A stretch of 64,000 nt of DNA, taken from assembly GCA_003245715.1 (NCBI GenBank), contig QKCJ01000034.1, forward strand, positions 1-64,000, given 5' to 3'. Every line of letters begins with the position of its first letter. Within the stretch, counting starts at the first letter, position 1. Made by a program: the position numbers and the translations under genes. The notes beneath the pieces were generated by a model that did not search any database, was not told the origin of the DNA, and worked only from the letters and a program-made list of their open reading frames with translations. Source of the DNA: a bacterium. Its GTDB lineage: Bacteria > Planctomycetota > SZUA-567. Of the stretch, positions 25,027 through 34,342 are shown piece by piece.

Positions 25027-27454
25027 TGATGCCTTTCTTTTCTCTGAGGTTTTCGAGTATAACCGGAAAATTTTCGATAGTTGCCGGAAGCTGCTTCATG
25101 TCAAAAGACTTTGCCTGTTTATATAATGTCCTGCCCCAGTCGGTTAGGCTGTTCAGGCAATGGTTTTCACCGAATTTGATGACCTCTTTGCTGAAGTCTT
25201 CAAGTTCGTTGAAGATCATCGACTGTGAAATATTCTTCCACTTGCGCAGGAAGTCATCATGGTCTTTTTGTGAGATGAAGCATTCTGTCTCCTCCTGCGG
25301 CGCGGCTGTGTTTGGCAGGGAGGAGGTGCTGCTGGATTTCTCCGGGAAGAGCTTGCTTAAAGTAACGGTGAATTCGTCAATATCAAGCGGCTTGACAAAA
25401 ATCGCATCGCAGCCGGCTTTTTCCAGTTCCTGCATCTCCCTGCCCTCGGGCAGCGCGGTTATGCCAACAATTTTTGAGGGTGCAATATTTTTTTCGCGTT
25501 CATATTTGCGGAATTCCTCAACGGTCTCCGCGCCGTTTTTGTGGCGCATTTTTGCGTCAATAATTATCAGGTCAGGATGGCCTTCTTTTGCCAGCGGGAG
25601 GACACCGCTACCATCTTCTGTCGTGCGGATGTTTTCAATGCCGCTGAAGGTCAGAAAGCGCCTGATGATTTCAGCGACAAAATATTCATCGTCGGCAATG
25701 ATGACATTGAGGTCATGGAAGGAGATAAATCTCGGTTCAACGGTGTTCTTCTTTTCCTGTGGGCAGATCTCGATGTCAGGCAGAGACAGGATAAATTCGC
25801 TGCCTTTGTTCGCTGGTTGCCGGAAGGTAATTTCGCCACCCATCATATGGGCAAGATTGCTGCAGATTGCCAGGCCAAGCCCTGCGCCGCCAAGCTTCTC
25901 TGCGTCATCGTCTGAGACCTGTTCGAAGGCATGGAAGATCAGTTTCTGTTTGTCTTCTGGTATGCCACGTCCTGAATCGGTGACGGAAATTGTGACATCG
26001 GCATGCTGCGTGTCTTTGCCGGGTTTTGAGCTGGCATTGATTTTGATAAAGCCGGCGTCGGTGAATTTTATCGAATTTGAAATCAGGTTAATCAGTATCT
26101 GGCGCACTCTTGAACCGTCAAGCATCAGTTTGGCATGGCACAGTTCTCTGGTGTCGGCGCTGAGGCTGAGACCTTTCCTGATCGCCGCTTCAAGGAATAT
26201 GCGCTGTACAGCCTTGACCCCTTCATTGAGGTCATAAGGTTCGGGCGTGACGCGCAGGCGGCCTGATTCCATGCGTGAGAAATCGAGAATGTCGTTTAGA
26301 AGCCTTAATAGCGATCGCGCACTCTGGACGGTTACCGAGAGCATCTGTTTATGGTCTTCACGTGTAGTCTCATGTTCGATAATCTCGCTGAAGCCAAGGA
26401 CGGAGTTGAGCGGGGTACGGATTTCATGGGACATGTGGGCCAGAAAGTCGGATTTGGCCTTGTTGGCGCGTTTGGCTTCGAGCATGGCCTTTTCAAGGCT
26501 GCGGTAGCTCTTGGCTAGTTTGTCGAGATTTATATTATTCTGGATTATTACTCCGATAAGTTCCGCGCAGACCTCAAGGGTGTAGAAGATATTTTCATCC
26601 CACTCCCCTTCGAGCGTTGATGATTCAAAGACCAGCGCCCCCCAGAGCAGATCGCCTTTGTTTATCGGCAGGGCGGCGATCCGCTTGATCTTGTTGAACG
26701 CGAGATAATTGCTGTACTCCGGTTGTTTTTCGGCGCAGTACTTCAGGTACGCCGGTTCCATGGAGAAGACAGCTTTCAGATGTGAGTTTATTTCCGGAGC
26801 ATTTATTGCCGGTTGCCGTTCTTCGCTGAACCATTTGCTGATGATGGTTGCGTTATCCCAGGCGGGGGTGCCGAACTCCTTTGGTGTGAAGCGGGCAATG
26901 TAACAGCTGTCGGCATTGATTGATATCGCGACAGTTGCCAGTGCTTCCTGCATGGAGAGGCTGAACTTGTCACCGCTGCCCAGAATCAGGTTTCTGGCGG
27001 CGAGGTTGATCGACATTATCAGCTGGGCTCTGGTCTCGCTGTCGGTGCGCTGCTGATGGATCTCGGTTATGTCACGGAAAACCGTGATAACCCCGGAAAC
27101 ACTGTTGTCCGGATTTATCAGCGGGATCTTCAGTTTATGGTAGACCCTTTTTTTGCCATTGACCATTATTTCCCGCAGATCAAGCCCCAGTGGTTCCCCG
27201 CTGTCAATCGCCCGTTGATTTTGCTCATCCATCAATTTCGCATAATCTTCCGGGAAAAAATCATGGGGGTCTTTCCCGCAGATCATTTCAAGGTTGTCAA
27301 TTTTTATATAGTCGGCGTAGTTTTTATTGCAGAAAACGAACTTGTGGTCAAGGTCGGTGCAGGCAATCAGGTCAAGTGAGTTTGATATAAGGGCGTTGAA
27401 AATGCTTTCAGGCCTGATATTTGAGTTTTTCAAGATGTTTTTGAAATCCAGCAC
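25019..27454 (-). CDS. Cytoplasmic hybrid sensor histidine kinase (PAS-GAF-HisKA-HATPase-REC)
   Basis: Domain order: PAS (about 15-130, ending GVITVFRDITE), GAF-like (about 150-310), HisKA with H343 in DFLAHMSHEIRTPLNS, HATPase with DSGRGIPEDKQKLIF and GGAGLGLAIC, and a receiver whose aspartate is D633 (LIIIDAKM). A helical tail of about 100 residues follows, resembling the degenerate phosphotransfer-like domain often seen after such receivers; no obvious phosphorylatable His is visible there. No membrane segments, so it senses an internal signal. It starts with GTG at 27454, supported by GGGAG eight bases upstream. First gene of the four-gene signalling operon. Confidence 0.92.
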   Translation of the reverse strand: MLDFKNILKNSNIRPESIFNALISNSLDLIACTDLDHKFVFCNKNYADYIKIDNLEMICGKDPHDFFPEDYAKLMDEQNQRAIDSGEPLGLDLREIMVNGKKRVYHKLKIPLINPDNSVSGVITVFRDITEIHQQRTDSETRAQLIMSINLAARNLILGSGDKFSLSMQEALATVAISINADSCYIARFTPKEFGTPAWDNATIISKWFSEERQPAINAPEINSHLKAVFSMEPAYLKYCAEKQPEYSNYLAFNKIKRIAALPINKGDLLWGALVFESSTLEGEWDENIFYTLEVCAELIGVIIQNNINLDKLAKSYRSLEKAMLEAKRANKAKSDFLAHMSHEIRTPLNSVLGFSEIIEHETTREDHKQMLSVTVQSARSLLRLLNDILDFSRMESGRLRVTPEPYDLNEGVKAVQRIFLEAAIRKGLSLSADTRELCHAKLMLDGSRVRQILINLISNSIKFTDAGFIKINASSKPGKDTQHADVTISVTDSGRGIPEDKQKLIFHAFEQVSDDDAEKLGGAGLGLAICSNLAHMMGGEITFRQPANKGSEFILSLPDIEICPQEKKNTVEPRFISFHDLNVIIADDEYFVAEIIRRFLTFSGIENIRTTEDGSGVLPLAKEGHPDLIIIDAKMRHKNGAETVEEFRKYEREKNIAPSKIVGITALPEGREMQELEKAGCDAIFVKPLDIDEFTVTLSKLFPEKSSSTSSLPNTAAPQEETECFISQKDHDDFLRKWKNISQSMIFNELEDFSKEVIKFGENHCLNSLTDWGRTLYKQAKSFDMKQLPATIENFPVILENLREKKGING

Positions 27455-27599
27455 CTAGATTTCTCCCGCTGAAAAAGAAGATCGCCTGATTATTTCAGAT
27501 TAAAATGCTTCAATGCTAATTAGAAATGTTGCGATGTTTTCTGTCAAGGCTTCTTTATACGATAATGAAAAAATGTTTGAATCAGCGGCTTGGGAAATA

Positions 27600-28415
27600 T
27601 TAGCGTATTGTTAGGGCTTTTAAGAAGTTACTGGAATTGAGGTGGTTTTTGAGCTTCATTTTGTATTCTTTTATTGCGGAGGAATTTGGCGCATTATTGT
27701 AAAATGGGTCATCGACCTCGACAAAATAGATATCCAGTTTTCTGTTTTTTGCGATCATGGCGATTGAGGGCAGCAGGCTGGTTTTGAGTTGTGTGTCAAA
27801 ATCCCACATCCGGCGGTCGTAACCGGCGAGTTTTTCCTGGTCAGGGAGGTTGTCTGTTGTCCCATTAGTGATTTTATCAGCCTCGGCAAACCCGAGTTTT
27901 TCCGCGATATAATCAGCAATCAGGCCGCGGCTGGCGTATAAGGGGAAAATCCGGCGCAGCCAGTATTCAGTTGCGGGCATTCTGTGCAGATAGGCCAGAC
28001 GGTCGATTTCCGGTTCATTTTTATAGGCAAAAAAGTTGATCTCCTTCTCGCCGGATTCTGCAAAAAGCTCCGGGAAGGTCAGCTGCCAGCCGGAAAACGG
28101 TATAACGACTGCCGCTCCTTCGCATTTTATGGCATTTTTCAGTACCGCATAAAGCCAGGCCGTGCCGGCGTGTTTTGTGGTGATACGCATGACGGCTTTA
28201 TCCTGTTTGGCGATAGCTTTAATATCGGAATCAGTTAATTTGGCGGTATATTTTTTTGTGCCGAGAAGGTAGAGGGAGGAGCTCTGCTTGAGAAGTTTTT
28301 GCGCGAATGGCTCTACTGTTGTATTCTCCGGACGAGTAACCGGCGGTCTGAAGGAGGGACAGAGCAGGTTTGCGCCGATAAAAACAGCCAGAAACGCGAG
28401 AGTATATTTATACAT
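27600..28415 (-). CDS. Hypothetical exported protein downstream of miaA
   Basis: Not recognised. A 271-residue protein with an N-terminal signal/anchor (YTLAFLAVFIGANLLC) and otherwise soluble sequence. Motifs that might be conserved include AVMRITTKHAGTAWLYAVL, VVIPFSGWQLTFPEL and KLDIYFVEVDDPFYNN; the last pattern recalls extracytoplasmic SGNH-like or DUF1574-like proteins, but the match is weak. The start overlaps the end of miaA by eight bases, so it is translated from the same message. Confidence 0.65.
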   Translation of the reverse strand: MYKYTLAFLAVFIGANLLCPSFRPPVTRPENTTVEPFAQKLLKQSSSLYLLGTKKYTAKLTDSDIKAIAKQDKAVMRITTKHAGTAWLYAVLKNAIKCEGAAVVIPFSGWQLTFPELFAESGEKEINFFAYKNEPEIDRLAYLHRMPATEYWLRRIFPLYASRGLIADYIAEKLGFAEADKITNGTTDNLPDQEKLAGYDRRMWDFDTQLKTSLLPSIAMIAKNRKLDIYFVEVDDPFYNNAPNSSAIKEYKMKLKNHLNSSNFLKALTIR

Positions 28416-29394
28416 TTATCCCGATCCCGTCCCATGCGCTGAGAATTTTATTGCAGACATCATCCTGCGACTCGCCGGTCTGCGGGACAAGCGCTGTCGC
28501 CGGGAATTTGCGAAACCACGTACACTGGCTTTTGGCCAGATGGCGGGTGTTTTTCTTTAGAGTGTCAACCGCTTCCGCCAGACTGCATTCGCCGGAAAAA
28601 TATGGGAAGAATTCTTTGTAGCCTACAGCCTGCAAAGGTGTGCGCGCATAATTTCCCCGGTTCTGCCAGACCATTTTCGCTTCATCCTCAAGGCCTGTGT
28701 CGATCATCTTGTCAACGCGCAGCTCAATGCGGCGGTAAAGCTCGTCCCGTTCCCAGTTGAGCCAGACCATCTTGAATGGATAACGCAGATTCCCGCTGAA
28801 ACCTTCATTATCGTCATGGAAACCGCTCCACTGCTGCTGGCGGGCGCTGATCGGCTGGCCGGTAAGTTTTATAATTTCAAGCGCGCGGATAACCCGGCGG
28901 GTGTCATTGGGGTGGAGTTTGCCTGCCGCTTGCGGGTCCTGCGCTTTTAATTTCTCAAATAGCGCGTCATTGCCATGCGCGGCGGCGAAGTTTTTATACT
29001 CCTCGCGCAGGGCTTCATCCTTTGGCGGCGCCTCGAAGATTCCCTCAAGTATCGCCTTGTAATACAGCGCAGTGCCACCCGACAGGATGACGGTTTTGCC
29101 TCTTGCGGCAATATCTGCGATTGCTTGATCGGCAGCGGCCTGATAGTCGGCGACTGAGAATTCATTCTCCGGCTGGGCGATATCCAGACAGTGATGGGGG
29201 ACGTTTTGACGCATCTGCGGTGTAGCTTTGGCGGTGCCGATGTCAAGCTGCCGGTAGATTTTCATCGAGTCTACAGAGACAATTTCGGCGCTCATTTTCT
29301 GTGCAATATGGTAGGCTGCCGATTCCTTGCCTGAGGCAGTCGGGCCGGCGATTATATGTATTGTGGGGCGCGGTCGATCGGCTTCATTTTTCAT
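28408..29394 (-). CDS. miaA: tRNA dimethylallyltransferase
   Basis: MiaA adds an isopentenyl group to A37 of tRNAs that read codons starting with U. The sequence has the P-loop IIAGPTASGKES (about 15-26, Glu-Ser where Thr-Glu is common), SVDSMKIYRQLDIGTAK, LSGGTALYYKAILEG and the C-terminal YARTPLQAVGYKEFFPYF. Length is 328 residues, normal. It overlaps the YkgJ-like gene upstream by 11 bases and the exported protein gene downstream by eight, forming a tight three-gene unit. Confidence 0.95.
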   Translation of the reverse strand: MKNEADRPRPTIHIIAGPTASGKESAAYHIAQKMSAEIVSVDSMKIYRQLDIGTAKATPQMRQNVPHHCLDIAQPENEFSVADYQAAADQAIADIAARGKTVILSGGTALYYKAILEGIFEAPPKDEALREEYKNFAAAHGNDALFEKLKAQDPQAAGKLHPNDTRRVIRALEIIKLTGQPISARQQQWSGFHDDNEGFSGNLRYPFKMVWLNWERDELYRRIELRVDKMIDTGLEDEAKMVWQNRGNYARTPLQAVGYKEFFPYFSGECSLAEAVDTLKKNTRHLAKSQCTWFRKFPATALVPQTGESQDDVCNKILSAWDGIGINV

Positions 29395-29713
29395 TTTTAT
29401 TAGGAAAGTGGAATCCGCACTTAACGTCAGGAAATTTTGTGTTACGGTCTTTTATGTCGTGGGCGTCAATCGGGAAGATGCGGCAGTTTTTAGGTTTGAT
29501 CTCATGGATTTTGCAGCTGAAATTACCATCTTCCTGCTCAACCAGAAACGGGCAGTTAAAAAGCAATTTGCAGCAGGCGCCGCAACGCACACAGTCGCCT
29601 TCGCGTGCCTGTTCCTGCTCTTTTATATAATTGTGGCAGAACTTGCTTATGATAAGCCGACGCAATTTGCCGACGCCCTGACGTGCTTTGGCTTTGATTT
29701 TGCGATGAATCAT
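29384..29713 (-). CDS. YkgJ-like cysteine-cluster protein
   Basis: A 109-residue protein with the CxxCGxCC signature (DCVRCGACCKLL, about 40-51) and later Cys at FNCPFL, FSCKIHE and KNCRIFP. This is the zinc/iron-chelating YkgJ/UPF0153 pattern. Biochemical role is unknown in the family. The N-terminus is strongly basic. It is coupled to miaA by an 11-base overlap. Confidence 0.82.
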   Translation of the reverse strand: MIHRKIKAKARQGVGKLRRLIISKFCHNYIKEQEQAREGDCVRCGACCKLLFNCPFLVEQEDGNFSCKIHEIKPKNCRIFPIDAHDIKDRNTKFPDVKCGFHFPNKNEK

Positions 29714-29774
29714 AATTATTGCTGCCTCTGGACTGCCCGGTAACCCGTGAGGAAACCGGTAACTGTTTAAAACA

Positions 29775-29809
29775 TTATAACAGGGGACTGAGCAAATCCC
29801 CTGTTATAA
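29775..29809 (-). terminator. Hairpin terminator after the ACP gene
   Basis: TTATAACAGGGG (29775-29786) and CCCCTGTTATAA (29798-29809) are perfect 12-bp complements with an 11-base loop. On the minus strand it follows the ACP stop by 16 bases and precedes a TGTTTT stretch. It probably separates the ketosynthase/ACP message from the ykgJ-miaA unit. Confidence 0.7.
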
Positions 29810-29825
29810 AAATATTAAAATATAA

Positions 29826-30071
29826 TTAAGAGAGTTTTGGCGTGAGGTAATCGACGGTACTCTGCATGGTCGCAAGCTTCGGGTAGTCCTCTTCCGGAAC
29901 TTCAACTTTATGCTGCTTGCGCAGTTCCATCACGATATCAAGAAAATCCATTGAATCCAGGCCGAGCTGGTCACGGAGGCTCTCTTCGTCATTGATGCTG
30001 TCAAGGTCTTCATCTGGAGCGATGTCTTCGATAATGTCGATAACAATCTGGCGTACTTCTGCTTCAGTCAT
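29826..30071 (-). CDS. Acyl carrier protein (specialised)
   Basis: An 81-residue acidic helical protein with the phosphopantetheine serine S40 in LGLDSMDF. The housekeeping AcpP usually reads LGADSLDTVE; here the DSMDFLDIVMELRKQHKVEVPEED pattern differs, suggesting an ACP dedicated to the adjacent ketosynthase. It lies 48 bases after that gene on the same strand and is followed by a strong hairpin. Confidence 0.9.
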   Translation of the reverse strand: MTEAEVRQIVIDIIEDIAPDEDLDSINDEESLRDQLGLDSMDFLDIVMELRKQHKVEVPEEDYPKLATMQSTVDYLTPKLS

Positions 30072-30119
30072 TTGTATTTTTCTCCTGCCAATTAGCGTCT
30101 ATTGTAAAAGTGTCTTTAT

Positions 30120-31346
30120 TTAAATGAATTTCTTTATTATCAGTGCGGCATTGATTCCGAGCATGCCAAAGGAATTGTTGAGGATGTAATTGACTTCTTT
30201 CTCAATTGGTTTATTAATGACAATTCTGCCGCCAGCCTCGCACTCGGGATCAAGCTCGTCGACGTTGATAGTCGGATGGATCAGGCCGTCTTTGAAGCTC
30301 GGTATATTTCCGGCAAGCTCAAGCGCGCCGGCCGCGCCCATAGCGTGTCCCCAGAAGCTCTTGCTGTTATTGATGTACGGCGCGGGTGTTTCACCGAATA
30401 CTGACTTGATTGCGCTTATTTCGCGGATATCACCCTCAGGCGTACCGGTTGCGTGGGTGCTGATAAGGTCGATCTGGTCCGGTGCAAGTCCGGCGCGTTT
30501 GAGCGCCAGAGCCATACATTCTGCCTGTCTTTCAGGATTTGGCAGGACAAAATCAGTCGCGTCGGTATTGATGCCCCAGCCGACGATTTCAGCAATAATA
30601 TTCGCGCCGCGTTTCTGTGCATCCTCAAGGCGTTCAAGAACGTACAGCGCTCCGCCTTCGGCCACGACAATGCCGTTACGGTTTTTATCAAACGGGCGGC
30701 TGGCCTTGTTGGGGTCGTCATTTCTCGCCAGAGCATTCTGACTGTTGAACCCGGCAAAAATTCCAAAGGTGTGGATACTTTCAGAGACGCCGCCGCCGAT
30801 AGCGATATCAACTTCATTGAGCATCAGCTGCTGGGCTGCGTAGATCAGGCCGTAATTGCCAGCCGCACAGGCCGCGCCGACACAGCAGTGCGGGCCGTGG
30901 ATACCCATGTTGAGGCAGACCTCACCGGCGGGGCTGTTGGCGACTGTCCGCGGATTGTGGTGATGCGTCCAGTATTTGCAGTCGTAATCAAATTCCTTGA
31001 TATTGGCGATTTCATTCTCGGTCTCGACGTTGCCATGCTCAGTTGTGCCGACAAATACGCCGATACGTGATTCATCAAGTTCTGAAACTTTAAGTCCGGC
31101 GTCTGCAAAGGCTTCCTGCGCGCAGTAGATTGAGATTGATCCGGCACGGGTGCCGCGGCGGGCGTCTTTGCGCTTCTGATAACGGGTTACCTCAAAGTCA
31201 CAGATTCCAGCCGGAGCCTCACCGAAATAGCGCATATCCATCATCTGGACATTGGGTTTGCCTGCCAGGAGGTTTTCGCGCATGGTGGCAAGGTCGTTGC
31301 CGATAGGGCCGGTCAGTCCGAGGCCGGTGATTACAATACGACTCAT
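30120..31346 (-). CDS. Beta-ketoacyl-ACP synthase (FabF-like)
   Basis: A thiolase-fold condensing enzyme of 408 residues. Active-site elements are CCVGAACAAGNYGL (nucleophilic Cys), STHATGTPEGD and SKSFWGHAMGAAGALE (two His), and the closing NNSFGMLGINAALI. In FabF the last motif is usually NSFGFGGTN, and the Cys motif TACAT; these departures suggest a secondary ketosynthase rather than the main fatty-acid enzyme. The ATG at 31346 follows GAGGT by six bases. Forms a two-gene unit with its ACP. Product unknown: aryl-polyene-like or modified lipids are possibilities. Confidence 0.88.
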   Translation of the reverse strand: MSRIVITGLGLTGPIGNDLATMRENLLAGKPNVQMMDMRYFGEAPAGICDFEVTRYQKRKDARRGTRAGSISIYCAQEAFADAGLKVSELDESRIGVFVGTTEHGNVETENEIANIKEFDYDCKYWTHHHNPRTVANSPAGEVCLNMGIHGPHCCVGAACAAGNYGLIYAAQQLMLNEVDIAIGGGVSESIHTFGIFAGFNSQNALARNDDPNKASRPFDKNRNGIVVAEGGALYVLERLEDAQKRGANIIAEIVGWGINTDATDFVLPNPERQAECMALALKRAGLAPDQIDLISTHATGTPEGDIREISAIKSVFGETPAPYINNSKSFWGHAMGAAGALELAGNIPSFKDGLIHPTINVDELDPECEAGGRIVINKPIEKEVNYILNNSFGMLGINAALIIKKFI

Positions 31347-31489
31347 TAATTTACCTCTGTTTTTTAGGTCAGTCTGCATTAATAAAAATTTTAGAAAGAA
31401 AGTTTATCCATTTCGGCGGCAAAAACAAGGGATTTAACCGTCGCAGGCAGATATTTACCGGCATAATTGGCTGTATGGACGGTGGCTGA

Positions 31490-32662
31490 TTATTTTTCTT
31501 CTAAATTTTTACGCAGTCGCAGGTTGTAAAAAATAAGCCACAGCCCGAAGAGGATGCCCCCAACTGAGAGCATTGCCTTATGCCAGTCGCTGTCAAGGCT
31601 ATAGCCAAGTTCATATTCAAGGTCGCCGCTTGAGCCGAGGGCTACCAGGGCGTATGATATTAACATTAATATTCGCAAGCGCTTAAGCCTGAAAGAGATA
31701 ACCACCCCCGCAGAGTATCCGGCCGCCCCCATCACGCAGGTGGCCACCTCGGTAGAGGGGCCGAAAAGCAGCAGCCACCACGCGCCCCACATCATAATTT
31801 GCAGGCAGACCTGATTTGGGCGGAGTTTGCTGACATGGCATCGGTAGAAGGTGAGGATAAAGGCCAGCCCCGCCATCGCCAGTTGCAGCAGGCGGTAGTA
31901 GAACATATCACTGTAGGAGCGTTCGGAGTTGCTCACCCAGCCAAAGACAAACAGTTCCCACAAGACCCAGGCATCACGGTAGGCCCAGCGCTGCCCATCC
32001 TCATGGCTTAAGATGTCAAGCCAGTTTTTGTATTGCTGCAGAACATAGGCAAAGTGGTTATAGCCAAAGGGGAAGGCGATAAACCAAGCCAGCATAATCA
32101 GATAACGCCACCATAGTTTCCGCGGAAAACAGGCCAGCACAAGCAGGCCAAAGCAGAGGGGGGCGATTTTGACAATTCCTGGGAAGATAAAACAGAAGCT
32201 CGCCAGCCACCAGTTGCGGTGCTTGATATTGACCAAACCAAGCATTATCAGCGCCGCAAAAAGCGGATTACTCTGCTGGTTCATCAGACCTTCATAAGCT
32301 ATCGGCAGCAGGGCGAGAATAAAAATGCCCCGTTGCCAGCCTGAGAAAAATGTCCGGCTGAATTTGTGGGCGGCGAAGATATACAGAAAAAAGCAGAGCC
32401 CGCTCCAGAGCAGTGAGCCTGCCAGATCCGGCAGGAAATTAAAGGGTACAAAGAGAACAGCAAATCCCGGCCAGTACTGGAAGGAGTGGGTTGTGCCGTA
32501 ATGGATATTGATATTTGCCAGCCAGTGGCGTCCGCTGTCAATCAGAAGGGGGTAAAGGCTGCGCTCGACGCCGCCGAATTTGTAGATTTTAAAGGCCAGC
32601 AGGGCACCGAAGATAATCCACGCGCACCAGGCTAATTTGAGTTGCCAGTTTTTAATAGCCAT
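31490..32662 (-). CDS. GT87-like (DUF2029) integral membrane glycosyltransferase
   Basis: A 390-residue protein with about nine to ten membrane segments. Loops resemble the DUF2029/GT87 family of polyprenyl-phosphate-sugar-dependent mannosyltransferases: FQYWPGFAVLFVPFNFLP after the first segment, EGLMNQQSNPLFAALI, and GIVKIAPLCFG. Such enzymes add sugars to lipid carriers or envelope glycans on the outer face of the membrane. GGAGG lies three to four bases from the ATG, a little close. It follows a small membrane-anchored protein gene by 81 bases. Confidence 0.72.
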   Translation of the reverse strand: MAIKNWQLKLAWCAWIIFGALLAFKIYKFGGVERSLYPLLIDSGRHWLANINIHYGTTHSFQYWPGFAVLFVPFNFLPDLAGSLLWSGLCFFLYIFAAHKFSRTFFSGWQRGIFILALLPIAYEGLMNQQSNPLFAALIMLGLVNIKHRNWWLASFCFIFPGIVKIAPLCFGLLVLACFPRKLWWRYLIMLAWFIAFPFGYNHFAYVLQQYKNWLDILSHEDGQRWAYRDAWVLWELFVFGWVSNSERSYSDMFYYRLLQLAMAGLAFILTFYRCHVSKLRPNQVCLQIMMWGAWWLLLFGPSTEVATCVMGAAGYSAGVVISFRLKRLRILMLISYALVALGSSGDLEYELGYSLDSDWHKAMLSVGGILFGLWLIFYNLRLRKNLEEK

Positions 32663-32743
32663 ACGCCTCCAGTTCGGCTCTGTCGTGCCGCCCCCATTTG
32701 CTTTCGTTTTGCTTTAATAGTGGTTTGTTTTGCGGAGTGTAGA

Positions 32744-33145
32744 TCAATTTCTTCCCTCCTGAGGTTGCTGCTTGCTCTTGAAGTGCTCAATCCATGTTTG
32801 TGGATCATTGCCAAGGTCAAGGCCGGTTTTTGCTTTCAGGTTGTGGATTATCTCTTGATTCGTCATACGTTTGACTACCTGTACCGTTGAGGCGAGTGTT
32901 TTTGACTCGGGCATTTTGGGGCTGTATTGTAAGTAGTCAAGATCTTTGATAAGCTCTGATGGGCTTTTTGTCCCAGCTTTGTTGTAAAAAGATTCTTCGA
33001 TATAGCGAGAACTATCGAGTGTGATTATAGGGCTTATATCTTCATATAATATAGATAAAAGAATAATTCGTATATATGCGGTTGTTACGAGTACTAGCAG
33101 GATAGCTAATATGATATTAAGGGTTTTATGGGTTCTGATAGTCAT
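32744..33145 (-). CDS. Hypothetical membrane-anchored small protein
   Basis: Not recognised. 133 residues with one N-terminal membrane segment (LNIILAILLVLVTTAYIRIILL) and a polar extracytoplasmic part with no cysteines. It is more AT-rich than its neighbours and lies just upstream of the GT87-like gene on the same strand. Ribosome-binding site weak. Confidence 0.55.
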   Translation of the reverse strand: MTIRTHKTLNIILAILLVLVTTAYIRIILLSILYEDISPIITLDSSRYIEESFYNKAGTKSPSELIKDLDYLQYSPKMPESKTLASTVQVVKRMTNQEIIHNLKAKTGLDLGNDPQTWIEHFKSKQQPQEGRN

Positions 33146-33176
33146 AAATATGGTCCGGATGATTAATAAATAAAAA

Positions 33177-33200
33177 ACTCCGGAAAAAATCTTCCGGAGT
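33177..33200 (-). terminator. Rho-independent terminator of the Gfo/Idh gene
   Basis: ACTCCGGAA (33177-33185) and TTCCGGAGT (33192-33200) form a 9-bp stem with a 6-base loop. On the minus strand it runs into TTTTTTATTT, 84 bases after the gene ending at 33284. Confidence 0.85.
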
Positions 33201-33283
33201 GATTAGTATAAATATTGTTGCCGCCTCTGGCAAGTGTTTTAAACGGTATTGCCGCTGCGGGCATTTTATGTTTTTGTCTCTGG

Positions 33284-34342
33284 TCAGATTTCGGTCTTCA
33301 GTTCAACCCAGGCGCCGGTATTGCAGCTTTTGTGGAGCGCCAGAGCGATTTCGTTGGCATGGCAGGCAGAGGTGACGGTGACAAAGGGGGCGCGTTTCTC
33401 CCTGATTGCGCTGATGACATCGGCAAACTGAGCCGGATGACCAAAACCGTAATGGTTGGCACCGGCAGCGATTTTGCGCTGGTCGCGGCAGGTGTCAAAA
33501 AGCTCGTAATACTTTTTGCCCTTCTCTTCATCGGTGAAAATAACCTTCAGCGGCTTGCCTTCCCGCAGCTCGACCGAGCCTTCGGTGCCGTGAATAAAGA
33601 TGGTGTTTTCCCAGTTGATGTGGCTTGAGCAGGTAGCTTCAAGCGTGCCGAGCGCGCCGGATTTAAAACGCAGCGCAGCAACGGCGGTGTCTTCGGTCTC
33701 GATAACGCCCTGATGGGTGATATTGAGGTACTGCCCGGAAATTGCGCCCACCCCGCCCATAACCCAGGCAAGGATATCGATAAAATGGATCGCCTGATTA
33801 ATCAGGACTGAGCCGCCTTCTTTTTCCCATGTCCCGCGCCAGCTGTCGGCATTGTAGTAGTCATTGGTGCGCACGCAGCGGTGTTGGACTGAGGCGGTGA
33901 GGATGGTGCCGAATTCATTATTGTCGACAAGTTCTTTCAGAAGCTGCATCGGCGGGTCGAAACGGTGCTGGAAGATTCCGCTGAAGACAAGTTCCGGGTG
34001 GTCTTTCTGGAGTTTGATGAACTTGTCGATATTGGCAAACGAGGTGGCGAGAGCTTTTTCGCAGACGATGTGCTTGCCGGCATTTGCCGCTTTTTCGGCA
34101 ATTTCATAATGGCTGGCATGGTCGGTGCAGATAGTGACCAGATCAATCTCGGGGTCGTTAATGACATCGTCGGCATCCGTGCAAAATGCGGCGACGTTGT
34201 ATTTTTCCGCAAGTTGCCGGGCTTTTTCCTCAACAATATCGCAGACTTTGGCGATAGTGACATTTTCCAGCTTCTGCAAGGATTCGATATGGCATGGCCC
34301 GATAACACCGCAACCGATTATTCCGACTCTGATCTCGTTCAT
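33284..34342 (-). CDS. Gfo/Idh/MocA-family oxidoreductase
   Basis: A 352-residue NAD(P)-binding oxidoreductase: Rossmann motif VGIIGCGVIGPCHIESL, signature CEKALATS (A for the usual Pro) and C-terminal domain with GGSVLINQAIHFIDILAWVMG. It differs from the protein at 13664 throughout, so it is not a recent duplicate. The CEKP proline is replaced by alanine, which may affect cofactor or substrate handling. I take the ATG at 34342; a frame extension to 34420 encodes an unlikely hydrophobic leader. Appears monocistronic. Confidence 0.85.
   Translation of the reverse strand: MNEIRVGIIGCGVIGPCHIESLQKLENVTIAKVCDIVEEKARQLAEKYNVAAFCTDADDVINDPEIDLVTICTDHASHYEIAEKAANAGKHIVCEKALATSFANIDKFIKLQKDHPELVFSGIFQHRFDPPMQLLKELVDNNEFGTILTASVQHRCVRTNDYYNADSWRGTWEKEGGSVLINQAIHFIDILAWVMGGVGAISGQYLNITHQGVIETEDTAVAALRFKSGALGTLEATCSSHINWENTIFIHGTEGSVELREGKPLKVIFTDEEKGKKYYELFDTCRDQRKIAAGANHYGFGHPAQFADVISAIREKRAPFVTVTSACHANEIALALHKSCNTGAWVELKTEI

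Noticed and set aside
25026..26237. A 403-codon plus-strand frame opposite the hybrid kinase
   Set aside because: The minus strand encodes a textbook kinase and receiver through the whole interval; the antisense frame is Ser-rich with no domains.
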